Assembly (NCBI GenBank): GCA_037903355.1
Contig: JBAJFE010000014.1
Span: forward strand, 6,882,001 to 6,946,000
Direction: 5' to 3'
From: Trichuris trichiura
Taxonomy: Eukaryota > Nematoda > Enoplea > Trichinellida > Trichuridae
DNA length: 64,000 nt
Shown here: positions 49,759-61,398 of the stretch, one piece after another
Layout: each line of letters opens with the position of its first letter
Position numbering within the stretch: position 1 is the first letter of the stretch
The notes under the pieces: generated by a model
Seen by the model: only the letters and a program-made list of their open reading frames with translations
What the model was told of the DNA's origin: nothing
Database searches by the model: none
Position numbers and translations under genes: made by a program

Positions 49759-52104
49759 CAGCCATTCTCAACCTTTTTTGCGCTAGGCCCCCCTTGGACG
49801 GTGTGCTCAGGTGCCAGGCCCCCCTCTTCCTATTGGTCAATTAATTTTTGTGTTTTTTTGTACAGCAGCCAATCAGCTTCTAACGCGAACATCCTAGGAT
49901 CAAGTTAATGCACTGATACAATGCGAATATATAGTCGTCAAATTATTTACTGATAAGCGCGAAGAAACTGAGGATTTCATAAAGTGAAAGATCCTCAGAA
50001 AGGCTACGCGAAAAAGAATTATCAAACTAGTAAGATCCTTGAGGGTGGCACTTCTTTGCGAGTTTCATCAAGTCTGGTTCCAAGTTGGACAATGACAGTC
50101 GCAGGTCGCCTCTGGCAGCGACATCCATTCTGTTCCTAGACTTTGTTAAGGCGACTACCTTACTAAATCCGCACTCTACTAAATACGTTGAGGGAAACGC
50201 TATGAAAAAGGTTTGCACCCTTTCCCACAATGCTGGAAATTTGTTTGGCATATCATTCATAATCCAAAACTCTTTCCCATAGTGATCGAATTGGCGACGG
50301 GCACTTGTGTCACTTTGAAGATCAATAAAATTCTCTTGAATTTCTGTGTCAACTTCAATGGCTGACACTCCAAATGGATCTACAATCCAATCAGGGATAT
50401 TCAAATTTACCAGGTCATGAAACCTTTCTTCCATGTCCGTTCGAATTTGCTTCAGGTGATTTACATAAACCAGAAGGTTATCGTCGTTCACTTCCTCAGC
50501 AATTGTCTTCAGGTTTGAGAATTGCAAAAACTCACGACGACCTACGTTATGCCAATAGACTTCAAGTTTTTTGAGAAAAGAGACAACCGCTACCTTGCTG
50601 TTCATGAGGTTATTATCTCTGCCTTGTAAAGCCTTGTTTAAAGAATTAAACTTCTCAAAAATGTCAGCAAGATAGAATATGTCCGCTTTAGCGTCAATGA
50701 GTTTGTCTCCGTATTCCTTATCAGACATAAACTCAACTATCGTTCTCCATAGTGCAACAAAACGCTGAAGACAATTTCCTTTTGAGAGCCACCTAACTTC
50801 GGTATGTAACAGCAGCGTATCGAAGTCTTCGTTATTTTCTTCACAAAGTTGCCGGAACAGACGATTCTGGAGCGCGTGGGATTTGATGAAATTCACAACG
50901 TGAATGACAACCGAGAGGGAACGGTTTAGGAGCGATCCTAACTTTTTTGAGACCAAATGCTCTCTGTGAATGACGCAATGGATAGTGAAGACTGAAGGTA
51001 GCACTGTTTTCAAATGTGCTATGAATCCCCTGTACCGCCCTACCATAGAAGCGGCGCCGTCAGTTGCGCATGCGATTACATTCTGAAAAGGGATGCTCTT
51101 CTCATTAAAGTAGTTTTGAATTTCTCCAAACATGGTCAGTCCCTTAGTATCAGATCTAATCTTCCTGACAAACAACATTTCTTCCATCAGCGTGTTTGCA
51201 TTCCAGAATCTGACATAAGCCATGAGAAGAGCGTCGTTGTCTTGCAAAGTGGTTTCATCTACTTGTAAAGAAAATTTTTTCAACCGAAGTAAGGCTACCA
51301 ATTGATCTTCAACGTCGAGTGCCATTTCATCGATTCTCCGGCAAACAGTGGAGTTGCTCAATGGAATTGCCTGAACAATATCCCTGGCATTCAAAGTCAT
51401 GACGTCGGACAGTATTATGGACACTGCAGGCAGGATGAGCGACTCACCGACGTTGTGGGCATTTCCAGTTTGTGCTATCAGTTTACTAATCTTGTAAGAC
51501 GCAAGAGTGCCCTTGTCCAATTGCTGTGAACATTGGCCCATAATTTGAGGCAGTGTTCCCCTTTTGCGAAAGCTATCCCTCAGACTCAAAAAATATTCCA
51601 AGGGCTTGTCTTTGTACTCCGGATGCGCGCTAAGTAAATGTTTCTTCATTTTGCAAGGCTTCATGCCCTCATTTGAAAACGAACACATGCACAATAAACA
51701 CATGGGCAATAACTGGTCGCGAGGAGACGGGACAAAACCGTATGCCAAGTACTCCATCGAATAATACCGACACTTCTTCTTCGCCAAAGAACCCATGAGT
51801 GACATTTTAACGAACGCTAACAAATACGTGAACCGAGAGAAATACAAAAGTGAACATACCGTCACGGGATGAGTAGGTCCAAATTTTCCGTGTAGAAAAA
51901 ATGTGATTCGAAAAGCAGATATGTACAGAGGACTAGCACAAATTCTCACCGTCTCAGTCTACCTAATTACCCTTGTCTCTATGAGGCCTCTCGGCCCCCC
52001 TTGACGGTCTCCAGGCCCCCCTCCGAAAAATTTTCGATTTCGGCCCCCCCTGACACTCTCTCGGCCCCCCCTGGGGGCCCCAGGCCCCCCGTTGAGAATG
52101 GCTG
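49759..52104. mobile_element. Apparently intact hAT element E (2346 bp)
   Basis: TIRs CAGCCATTCTCAAC and GTTGAGAATGGCTG are flanked by the perfect 8-bp duplication GACTAAGG (49751-49758, 52105-52112). The only gene is an uninterrupted transposase on the minus strand. Confidence 0.93.
50027..51805 (-). CDS. hAT transposase, SCAND3/ZBED5-like (592 aa)
   Basis: The frame is open from 51949; the Met at 51805 (MSLMGSLAKKKCRYYSMEYL) is the natural start by comparison with the family. A BED-like zinc finger (CLLCMCSFSNEGMKPCKMKK, then HLLSAHP) is followed by DKPLEYFLSLR, LQVDETTLQDNDALL with the first catalytic Asp region, CATDGAASMVGRYRGF, the histidine-rich HCVIHREHL, HTEVRWLSKGN, and the C-terminal dimerisation region FPSTYLVECGFSKVV with RGDLRLSLS. 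No stop or shift is seen. Human ZBED5 and SCAND3 derive from this group. Confidence 0.92.
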   Translation of the reverse strand: MSLMGSLAKKKCRYYSMEYLAYGFVPSPRDQLLPMCLLCMCSFSNEGMKPCKMKKHLLSAHPEYKDKPLEYFLSLRDSFRKRGTLPQIMGQCSQQLDKGTLASYKISKLIAQTGNAHNVGESLILPAVSIILSDVMTLNARDIVQAIPLSNSTVCRRIDEMALDVEDQLVALLRLKKFSLQVDETTLQDNDALLMAYVRFWNANTLMEEMLFVRKIRSDTKGLTMFGEIQNYFNEKSIPFQNVIACATDGAASMVGRYRGFIAHLKTVLPSVFTIHCVIHREHLVSKKLGSLLNRSLSVVIHVVNFIKSHALQNRLFRQLCEENNEDFDTLLLHTEVRWLSKGNCLQRFVALWRTIVEFMSDKEYGDKLIDAKADIFYLADIFEKFNSLNKALQGRDNNLMNSKVAVVSFLKKLEVYWHNVGRREFLQFSNLKTIAEEVNDDNLLVYVNHLKQIRTDMEERFHDLVNLNIPDWIVDPFGVSAIEVDTEIQENFIDLQSDTSARRQFDHYGKEFWIMNDMPNKFPALWERVQTFFIAFPSTYLVECGFSKVVALTKSRNRMDVAARGDLRLSLSNLEPDLMKLAKKCHPQGSY

Positions 52105-52246
52105 GACTAAGGGAAGCTTTCTGCTAAGAAGCATTGAGCGCAGAGCACATAATTCACAGCAGAGAATAGTTGCCCGCATTATCAGAATGGGCCACAGTTT
52201 TTGCGATGTATTTGCACCTGCTTTATGATTCAACCAGCGATTAGAG

Positions 52247-54781
52247 CAGGGGTGGGGAACGTCCGGCCCGCGAGACCATTTTCCGCCCACGCGTTGGGGC
52301 AACCACGCACGGATGCGAGATTCAGTGAAATGTGATTGTGGGAAGTTATTTTTCATAATGCGATAAACGTATTGTATGTGAATCCTAGTAATAACATAAA
52401 TCTTGCGTAACAAGCAGGGAGCGTCAGGCTGGCTCGGAAGACTGCGTTGCTGACAGCTCTCTGTCGACAAACCGACGTTGTCAGTCTTCGGTGACCAACA
52501 GTAGGCGGCACTATAGTGCGCCTGCGCGCGTCAGTAGCGTGGGCAATTGCGTCGTTCAAGATAACGACTGTCCAGCTTGCTAGAGCACTTCTGCTTTTTT
52601 TGCTCTCAGCAGTCACTGGCATCGTTCTCGCGTTCTCTTGCTATCGGTCTCATCGGTTTCTGTCGGCTGCCTGTCCTTTACGTCTTCGAAGTACAAAAAG
52701 GTTATTTCCTTTTCTGTAGTTGTGATTATGTTCTTGACAATTGGGTTGCAGGATAGTCCCAAAGGTCTGCCTTTTGCTCTGAGTTGCCCATAAAGTTATA
52801 CTGAAACCTGAAGTTTCGTGCAGCTTATCGCAAGCTAGTGTTCGCGCTCACCGAACGCTACAAATGGCCAGTTCAAAGAAAAGAAAAGTTGATACGGAGT
52901 GTCGAATTTTCCAAAAGACATGGACGAATGACTATTTTTTCGTGGAGCTTAAGGGCAAGCCCGTTTGCCTTGTTTGTGGCGACTCAGTAGCTGTTATGAA
53001 AAAAGCTAATCTGGAACGGCATTGCAGCACGAAACATGGAAAATTGGTGGAATTGAAAGGCCAAGAGCGTCTGGATAGAATCAGGGCGCTTCAACGGAAT
53101 TTGGAGTCGCAACAAGCCGCTTTCACCAGGCCACACTGCGACGCGTACAGCGTTCTTCAAACGAGTTACGTAGTGAGCGAAATGATCGCAAAGAAGTTGA
53201 AGCCCCATTCAGAAGGTGAATTTGTGAAAGAGTGCATGGTGGCAGCTGCGAAGTTACTAGCACCAGCCAGTGAAAAACTTTTCGAAAGTGTTAGCTTATC
53301 TCGAAGAACTGTGTCAGACCGGATCACTGACTTAGCAGACGACATTGAAAAAACGTTGAATCGTTCTGCAGGTAACTTTGAACTTTTTTCCTGGCTTGTG
53401 ACGAGACTACGGACATAACAAATACCGCTCAACTGGCCATTTTCATTCGCGGAATAACTGCAGAGTTTGAGACTCGAGAAGAACTGTTATCACTGGAAGC
53501 CATGCATAGCACTACAAGGGGTGAGGACATATTTGAGAAACTCGTTTTATCAATGGAAAGATTCGGGTTAAAGTTTGAAAAATTAAGTGGTCTGACTACG
53601 GACGGCGCTCCAGCTATGGTTGGCTTGCAAAAAGGCCTAGTTGCATTTGTTAAAAAGGAAATGAATCATCTCGGTCTTGACCCGAACGATTTGGTAGTAT
53701 GCCATTGTATGATACATCAACACAGTCTCTGTGCGCGGTCGCTGCGTTTCAACAATGTGATGTCAGTAGTCGTGTCGTGCGTAAACTGTATCAAGAGCAA
53801 AGGGCATAATAACCGCTTGTTTAAAGATTTTTTGAATGAACTTTCTTCCGAATATGGTGATCTCGTTTATCATTGTGAAGTTCGCTGGCTGAGTCGCGGG
53901 AATATGCTAACGAGGTTTTACCAACTGCGCGATGAAGTTAAGCAGTTTATGGAGGCCAAAAGCAAACCTGTCAGAGAACTAAGTGACAGAAAGTGGCTAT
54001 GTGACCTGGCTTTCATAGTAGACATTGTCAAGTACCTGCCAGAACTGAATATCAAGCTGCAGGGTCCGAACCAGCTTCTCAGCTCACTCGTATCAAACGT
54101 GAAAGCATATGAAGCTAAATTAAGTCTGTGGAAACAGCAACTTGAAAAGGGCAACATGGTACATTTCCCTACACTCCAGGAACAGCAGCCTTCTACGACA
54201 TTAGAGTATGCCGGTGAATGTGCCAAACTATTTGAAGCGTTTGGCGAAAGATTCAACGATGTGAAAAGTAGACACATGCAACTGAACATCTTCGCCATTC
54301 CATTCAATGTAGAACCAGTTGATGTACCCGATGAACTGCAGCACGAGATCATTCAGTTGCAAAGCGATGATGAGCTCAAAGCTAAATACAGCAACTTCCA
54401 GCTGCTTGAGTTCTATAAGCGGTACATAAGCAACGATGAATTTCCCGTTTTGAGGAGACATGCCTTGAAATACGCGTCCGTGTTCGGAACAACCTACTGC
54501 TGCGAGCAGTTCTTTTCAAAACTTACCATCGCAAAGAGCCGTCTGCGCACGAGACTCACGGACACAAATCTGGTGAACCAGCTGCGAGTAGCAACGTCAT
54601 CAGAAGGAGCTGACATCGCACGCCTCAACAGGGAAAAGCAGTTCCAAACATTCCATTAGGGGTGACTTCATAAATATACGTGCAAATAAAGCAGGCTGTT
54701 TTTCATTTTTTCTATCCGGCCCGCGAGCAGTTTTGTAAACGTTTATTCGGCCCGCGGCACGAAAAAGGTTCCCCACCCCTG
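52247..54781. mobile_element. hAT element F (2535 bp)
   Basis: TIRs CAGGGGTGGGGAAC and GTTCCCCACCCCTG are flanked by the perfect 8-bp duplication GATTAGAG (52239-52246, 54782-54789). It encodes one transposase on the plus strand with a frameshift. The 674-bp element at 59743-60416 is a deletion derivative in reverse orientation. Confidence 0.92.
52864..54659 (+). pseudogene. hAT transposase, GTF2IRD2-like, one frameshift
   Basis: The N-terminal frame (52864-53418) has a zinc-finger pattern CLVCGDSVAVMKKANLERHC. The C-terminal frame (open from before 53502 to 54659) has LTTDGAPAMVGLQKGLVAF, VCHCMIHQHSLC, CEVRWLSRGNML and the terminal region YCCEQFFSKLTIAKSRLR. The two are separated by what looks like one missing base in the T/C run near 53385-53396, just before the DETTD catalytic region. 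Nothing else appears broken. Confidence 0.88.
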
Positions 54782-54994
54782 GATTAGAGCGTGTTGGCGT
54801 AGCTTGGTAGCAATGACTCTGCTTTACAATTTTGTCGATGTCATGTTTATGAAGTACATGCAGACCTGTCGTAACCTAAGAACGTTTATTCTAGCGAATA
54901 CTTGTGAGAAGCATGCGAGTCACCCAACAACTGACAGTAAGATGATATACGACGACATAAGCGCTCGCGAAAGAGTCATACTCAATACACAACA

Positions 54995-57950
54995 CCACCA
55001 CCCCTTTAGATGACATAATCCTGTAGCCGCTAGGGCGGTCGGCGGTTCTTTCTCGGGTGAGGAGACCGCAGTAAAGATTCCACCGCAAGTGGGGCTTCTT
55101 CGTTTGTGCCATCGGGGCGTTTCGCTTCCTTGTTCACGAAGTGGGGATTCAGCTAATCCTGTTCCAGTCTGTTCTGTATTTCCAGTGTAGTCTTTAAGAA
55201 TGTGGTCGATGTGGCGGTGCACCATCTTCCCATCGGTTGTCTGCGCTTTGTAGGAGACCGGACCGGTGGACTGCGTGACCGTCGCTGGAGTCCAGGTTTG
55301 TCCTGGGGAGAATGTCCGGACCAGCACTGGTTCGCTGACGTCGAACAAGCGTGGCTTGTTTCCTGGCGCGTTATCTTCAATTTTCCTTTGCTGCTCAGAA
55401 GACCAGTCAGCATGAAGGCGGTCGAGGCGACTTATCAAACAGCGGTTCATCAACAATTCGGCCGGAGAGCGATCGGTTGCAACACACGGTATGGTGTGTT
55501 GAGACAGTAAGAAACTTGCAAATCGCTGATTCAAATCTCCGGTCGAGATACGCCGTAGTGCCTCCTTTGCGGTCTGAACCATGCGTTCTGCTTGTCCATT
55601 ACTCGAAGGATGGTAAGGCGCCACCCTAGCGTGCCGAATTGCGTTCCTTCGAAGGAACTCGCTAAATTCGGACGATATGAATGCTGATCCGTTGTCAGAA
55701 ACGACCGTGTCAGGTAAACCATGAGTCGCGAAGACGGGACGCAATTCCGAGATCAGTATTTTTGAAGATTGCGCTGGTACCGGTAAAACTTCTAGCCACT
55801 TCGAATATGAATCAACAATGATCAAAAACAATCGGCCCTGAGAAGGTCCGGTGAAGTCTAGGTGCAGTCGAGACCATGGCGCCCTAGTCACTTCCCACAG
55901 ATGCGTGGGAGCCTTCGGCCCAGTATGTCGTGTTTCTTGACATGAGCGGCACGTCTTTACACGCTCTTCGATCTGTTTGTCGATTCCTGGCCACCAGACA
56001 TACGATCTGGCTAATCCCTTCATACGGACTATGCCTGGATGTCCCATGTGCAGTTCGTCCAGAACAACATTTCTACTGGCTTCAGAAATGACAACGCGGT
56101 TACCCCAGAGTAAGCGTCCCATGTGGCAGGAAAGTTCGTGTTGTCGCCTGACGAAGGGCACGAAACGTTCTTCAACTTAACTTGAGCAGGCCAACCCTTC
56201 CAGACCCAGTTCAGGATGCGTGAAATGACAGGATCCCTTGCTGACACGGATGCGACTTCGGTTGCGCGTAAGGGTGGGCTAGGTAGCTCTCCGAGAAAGC
56301 TCACTTTTGGCAAGGGCGGAATAACGATGTTGGGGGAGGGTAACGGCAGTCGGCTTAGGGCATCTGCATGGCTAATTGCGATGCCTGGTCGATAAACCAT
56401 TTCATAGTCGTCGTAAGCTCTCAATAGCTGCGACCAGCGTAGCAACCGCGGCGAGAGTATCTGAGGCGTAGCCTTAGAGGGAGCGAACAGCCCAACAGTG
56501 GTTTATGATCCGTGACGATCGTAAAGCGGTGACCGTACAAATAGTCATGGAACTTTCTTACGCCACTGACGATGGCCAGCGCCTCTCGATCGATTTGGGC
56601 GTAGTTCCGTTCAGTCGACGTCATTGTGCGAGACTAGAACGCGATCGGAGCTTCTTTCCCTTCCCCTAATACATGCGCTAGGACCGCTCCGATGCCATAT
56701 TGTGAGGCATCGCTAGTGAGGATATGGGGAAGTGTTTCGTTAAATCTTACCAGGAGACTGTCGTCCGACAGCAGCTGTTTGAACTTCTTGAACGCCTTTT
56801 CGTGCTTGTGCATCCAATTCCATTTTGTGTTTCCTCGCAGTAGCTCATGCAACGGCTCAGCAATAGTAGCCTTGTCTCTCAAGAAATTGTGCTAGAAGTT
56901 CAGAAGACCGAGGAATCCTTGCAACTCTTTTTTGTCCCTAGGAGCAGGAGCTTCGTGGATTGCCTTCACTTTCTCTATAGTTGGGTGCATTCCGGAAACA
57001 TCGAGGCGGTGGCCCAGGAAATCAACGTTTCGCACACCGAAGAGACATTTGTCTTTACGCACCCGGAGGCCTGCGGAACGGAGGCGAGAAAAAACAACAC
57101 GCAAACGATCGGTTAAGTTGAAGTCAGAGTCAGCCTTGATCAAGATATCGTCGAAGTATGGAATTACTCCTGGTACATCACACAGTAAGTTTTCCATGCA
57201 TGACTGGAAAATGTCTGGTGCAGTGCATACGCCGAACTGTAGGCGTTTTACGCGGAAAGCACCCCGATGCGTAACGATTGTTTGGGCGTCCGCAGACTTA
57301 TCATCCACGTGAAGTTGATGATACGCGTTTGCTAAGTCCAGTTTTGCGTAGAGTTCACCCCTGGCTTGCTCATTCAGGAGCCGGTCCACTTGTGGAATGG
57401 GATACGGGTGTTGCCTCAGTGCCTTATTAATGATGCACTTATAGTCGGCACACAAACGCACTTCGCCGTTCTGCTTCATCACGGGAACGACAGGTGTAGC
57501 CCACTCTGCGTTTTCTGTCGGTTCCACAATGCCCGGTAGAAGGAGCCGATCAATTTCCGCATCGATCTTTGGAACTAACGCAACTGGAACTCTTCTTGCT
57601 TTCAGCTGAATTGGGGCCACGGTTGGGTCCAATCGCAGGGACACTGAAGGTCTGGTGTATGCGCCAGAATCGGTTCCGAAGATGTCGGGAAATTCTTGCA
57701 GAACGGTTCCTACTGGATCGTTGTTGGTCTGGTAAATACTCACAAGGCGAATGCCCAGTGTGTCGAACCAACCGCTGCCCAGGAGGCTAGTTCGTCGACC
57801 CTTAGCGATATATAGTTGAAGACGTCCCTCAACCTTACCATAGGAGACGTTAACGGTGCAAACCCCTACCAGGGGAACGACTTGTCGTTGAAAATCGACT
57901 GTTTTGACGGCACGGCTTAATGGGCGGTCCTCCTTCGTGCCAAAGTGCAC
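54995..57950 (-). pseudogene. Gypsy pol: RT, RNase H, integrase, with breaks
   Basis: RT (57950-56892) contains LRLDPTVAPIQLKARRVPVA, VVPVMKQNGEVRLCADY and the active site YFDDILI. RNase H (56882-56421) contains ILTSDASQYGIGAVL and [11 protein letters not shown]. Integrase (56161-54995) has an HHCC part (CRSCQETRH), LHLDFTGPSQG, VVSDNGSAF and PYHPSSNGQAERM. Breaks: in-frame TAG codons near 56891 and 56635, both where related elements have an aromatic residue, one missing base near 56490, and a shift near 56165. Confidence 0.9.
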
Positions 57951-58944
57951 GATAAGTGTCCATCGAAATGATTGTGAAGTCAGAACCTGAATCGACTTCC
58001 ATGTGGCAAGGCACTCCGTTCAAAATAATTGTAGTAACCGTCTTCTTCCGTCTTTCGCTCGTGACAACGAGTATGCTACCTTCTTGATAAGCGTCGGTTA
58101 GAGGAGAACTTGCTTGGTGTCGCAGGACGTTAACCGCTACTTCCTTGCTCGTCACACCCGTACGTGACGAACTGGGTACACGATTGTGCGCACTCTTCGA
58201 TCGGCACACCCTTTCGATGTGCCCCTTACGAGAACACCATCGGCATATGGCATTTCGGAAACGGCATTGATTCCTCTGGTGCTCACCATCACAACTGGCA
58301 CACGAACGTTGCCTGGAAACGTCTAGTGCGTTCTGTCCAGTCGCCTTTGGACGGTGCTGGTTTCTACCCTTGCGGACTTGGTGAGCGCCCGCACTTCCAG
58401 CGTCCTCTGCATTCGCGGCGCGAATGCTATTTGCGTGAAAAGAAGCGGATTCCGCGGCGATTGCTTCGCGTAATGCATCATTAAGATCCAGCTCTGAGCG
58501 AGCTAGAAAGCGTTTCTGAAGGTCTTCATCCTTCAGAATACATACGAACTGGTCCCTTAGCCGTTCGTCTAAGTTGGAACCAAAATTGCAATCAGCAGCC
58601 AGGCGGCGGAGTTCGGCTATGTAGGTTGCGATTGCTTCGCTATCGCGCTGGAAGCGTTTTTGAAAGTGAAAACGTTGATAAATGATCGATGGCTTTGGGA
58701 GAAAGTGGCACTGCAACGCGTGCACAATATAAGCATACGAAACGTCAGACAGCGATTTCGGCGACACGACGGACTTAGCATTCGTGAGTGCAGGGAGGCC
58801 GCACACGGACAATAGGGTGGCTCTCTTCTTACCGTCGTCGGTGATTCTATTTGCCTCGAAAAAGAACTTAAGACGTTCGACGTACGCATCCCATGATGCC
58901 GGTCGGTCGACGTCGAAGGGCTCGATACAGCCGACTGTCGGCAT
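57850..58944 (-). CDS. Gypsy gag and start of protease (364 aa)
   Basis: The frame starts MPTVGCIEPFDVDRPASWDA, a gag start of the mag/K02A2.6-like Gypsy group. Two Cys/His motifs follow (CASCDGEHQRNQC, CRWCSRKGHIERVC), then the protease signature VDSGSDFTII. The frame then leaves the protease and the pol frame continues it, so a shift lies near 57945. Confidence 0.85.
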   Translation of the reverse strand: MPTVGCIEPFDVDRPASWDAYVERLKFFFEANRITDDGKKRATLLSVCGLPALTNAKSVVSPKSLSDVSYAYIVHALQCHFLPKPSIIYQRFHFQKRFQRDSEAIATYIAELRRLAADCNFGSNLDERLRDQFVCILKDEDLQKRFLARSELDLNDALREAIAAESASFHANSIRAANAEDAGSAGAHQVRKGRNQHRPKATGQNALDVSRQRSCASCDGEHQRNQCRFRNAICRWCSRKGHIERVCRSKSAHNRVPSSSRTGVTSKEVAVNVLRHQASSPLTDAYQEGSILVVTSERRKKTVTTIILNGVPCHMEVDSGSDFTIISMDTYRALWHEGGPPIKPCRQNSRFSTTSRSPGRGLHR

Positions 58945-59477
58945 AGCAGAAAATTAAGGGAATTTAAGAGACCGTGCCGTGGAGTTCGATCACTTCGTTG
59001 GCAGTGTCGTGTTTATGAGGTACATGCGGACCTGTCGTAACCTAGGAACGTTTATTCGAGCGAATGCTTGCGAGAAGCATGCGAGTCACCCAACAAGTGA
59101 CAGTAAGATGATATACAGGAGCGCGACATGAGCGCTTCCGAAAGAGTCATGCTCAATACACAACAGTCTACCATTACCATCTCTTGCACTAGCTTTGTAA
59201 AAAGTCGACCACCTTTTTCTTCCTTTTCTTTCTTCGCGTCTATTGTATACGCAGCTACAATGCAAGTATACGCGTTAGCGACAGGGAATTGCGTGTGTTG
59301 CTCACGCGTTTTCTGTAAACCCTCTATCTGCACGGTTGCTTTTCTCCTACGCTCGCTCCGGTTTCGCAAGAAATGTTACTGCAAGAAGACCTGCTGAAGT
59401 TTCAGTCGAACGCAGAGCTGCAGGCCACGTAGCCACAGGGTTATCGGTAGTTCTGGCTGCAGGAAGAAGTCCGGGAG

Positions 59478-59702
59478 TTGTACCTTGGCGTATGGGGCGT
59501 GGTAAAAAAGTTACTGATTTGTCTTCCCTCATCGAGTTTAGTCGAGTGTGCATTTAGCATCGTTACGGACCTAGTGACGAAGAAACGCAGTCAGCTGCAA
59601 ATAGTCAGACGCGGCGATCTGCGTCTGTGGGTTACCTCGATCGAGCCCAACATCGACAGGCTAGTTCGGTCGCATCTGGGCGAGCCAAGCAGCTCGCGCT
59701 GA
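59478..59702 (+). pseudogene. hAT transposase C-terminal remnant in element D
   Basis: LPSSSLVECAFSIVTDLVTK and RRGDLRLWVTSIEPNIDRLV are the dimerisation region of SCAND3/ZBED5-like transposases. The rest of the transposase is gone, as in element C. Confidence 0.75.
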
Positions 59703-59742
59703 CTTCTCGAAAAACAGTTTGCAGAAATAAATCTGTGTAGCT

Positions 59743-60416
59743 CAGGGGTGGGGAACCTTTTTGATGCCGCGGGCCGCATAGCATACTTAAACGAAAAACA
59801 GCCTGCTTTATTCGCACGTATGTTGGTTAAGTCACCCGTAATGGGATGCTTGGAACTGTTTTTCCCTGGCGAGGAAACTCTGAGATAAAAGGCAGAATTT
59901 TGAGACAATTCTGCAACCCAGTTGTAAAGAACACAGTTGCAACTGCAGAGAACGAAATAACCTTTTCGTAATTCGAAGACGTATAGGGACAGCCGACAGG
60001 CGCAAATCGACGAGAACGGTAGCGAGAGAAGGCGACAACGATGCCAATGACTACTGACAGCAAAAAAAGCAGAAGTGCTCTAGCATGCTGGACAGTCGTT
60101 ATCTCTAACAAAGCAATGGTCCACGCTACTAACGAGCCCGCACACACTATAGTGGCACCTACTGCTTGTCACCGAGGACTAAAAATGTCGGTTTGTCGAC
60201 AGAGAGCTGTCAGCAACGCAGTCTTCCGAGCGAGCCTGACGCTCCCTGCTTGTTACGCAAGATTTATGTTCTTACTAGGATTCACACAAAATACGTTTAT
60301 CGCTTTATGAAAAATAACTTTCTACAATCACATTTCACTGAATCTCGCATCCATGTGCGGTTGCTTCAGCGCGTGGGCGGAAAATGGTCTCGCGGGCCGG
60401 ACGTTCCCCACCCCTG
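59743..60416. mobile_element. hAT element G (674 bp), deletion derivative of element F
   Basis: TIRs CAGGGGTGGGGAAC and GTTCCCCACCCCTG and about 600 bp of one end match element F in reverse. The flanks GTGTAGCT and CTGTAATT differ, so the two sides no longer belong to one insertion event. Confidence 0.8.
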
Positions 60417-61112
60417 CTGTAATTTAAACCGTCATTTGGACCTATGCGCTTTAACGGAACGACCTTTGGCCATTCTGTTGAAGCGGAAAACCTTTGTTAC
60501 TCTGGTTGACAGATGATTTGGTATGGTTGATGAATTGACTTTTGCGCTTTGTTAGTCGAGTTGACAGGTTGACAATAGTCTAAGTAGGATTGTCTTAGTG
60601 TCATCAGCTCAAGCGTCAAAAATGCAGTCGATGGATTAAGCTTTGCATTTTGTTATCCACTTGGCAGGTTAACTGTAAGCTGGATAGGGGTGTAGCAGTT
60701 GCGAAGAGCAGAGAGTTATGTAGGCGTAATAGAAGTGCATATGTTGGGACCTAAAGATTACAGGAGGGGACACGGGAGAGACGGGGGGAGAGAGAGAGAC
60801 TCGGAGACGGCTGGTTGCGATCGGTTGATATACGTGTGTTGCGATGGAGTAAAAGGTTGTACGCGGAGAAGTGTTACAGGGGTGTCTATCCACTGATGTG
60901 TGCTAGTGTCACTGTGACATTGTTCAGAGACAGGAGCAATGGAGATCTGAGTGCGCAGTTGGTGAGTTTGCAAGTTAATGTTAGCGAGACAGCTTTGGTT
61001 ATAGGCGGATGCAATCGCCAAATCATACGGAATGGTCGAAGAGTCAGATACAGTATGACTGCTGCTACTCGAGGGTGTTACTACGAAGAGTTCGACTTAC
61101 ATCGGTCACTGA
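60417..61112. other. Stretch with a G/A-rich tract, no gene
   Basis: A purine tract lies at about 60765-60810. The frames present (60815-61174 and others) have no domain. Confidence 0.35.
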
Positions 61113-61117
61113 TTGCA

Positions 61118-61393
61118 TGTTGCAAACATGTTGTCGTGCGACCAGGGGTCTGCCAGCTGCTTGGTGGTCACTGACGAAAACAGCGAATGGAGACTGACCC
61201 CGGGTCGCATGTTATAGTCACGACGTCTGACCAGCTGCTGCATATGACCTGACTCGGTTGCGAACAGAGGACTATATAAGGACAGGACGAAAGACTACCA
61301 GATCGGTTTACTCTCGGTTTGAAGCTTGCAAACGTTCTGGTTGAATAAACAGGTATTTACCTCTCTTGTTCTGTCGGTTCAACCTGCGCTACA
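61118..61393 (+). mobile_element. Probable solo LTR (276 bp)
   Basis: The segment starts TGTTGC and ends GCTACA, is flanked by TTGCA on both sides (61113-61117, 61394-61398), and contains TATATAAG near 61273 and AATAAA near 61344 in the right order. No internal retroelement sequence adjoins it. Confidence 0.6.
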
Positions 61394-61398
61394 TTGCA

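Larger units (their letters stand above)
54839..59165 (-). mobile_element. Gypsy LTR retrotransposon, degenerate
   Basis: Short LTRs at 54839-54994 (156 bp) and 59005-59165 (161 bp) start TG, end CA and differ by several substitutions and small indels. The flanks GTCGA and GTCTA are a 5-bp duplication with one change, and element C shows the uninterrupted target. In minus orientation: gag with zinc knuckles and protease, RT, RNase H and integrase, no env. A purine tract lies next to the 3' LTR. Several breaks make it non-functional. Confidence 0.92.
49406..59742. mobile_element. hAT element D, split by three later insertions
   Basis: It begins CAGTGTACCTCAC at 49406 and matches element C (38378-39593) in pieces: 49406-49758, 52105-52246, 54782-54838 and 59166-59742. 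The gaps hold an intact hAT, a second hAT and a Gypsy, each with its own target duplication. The right end stops at 59742 where another hAT begins, and the native right TIR is missing. Confidence 0.75.
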
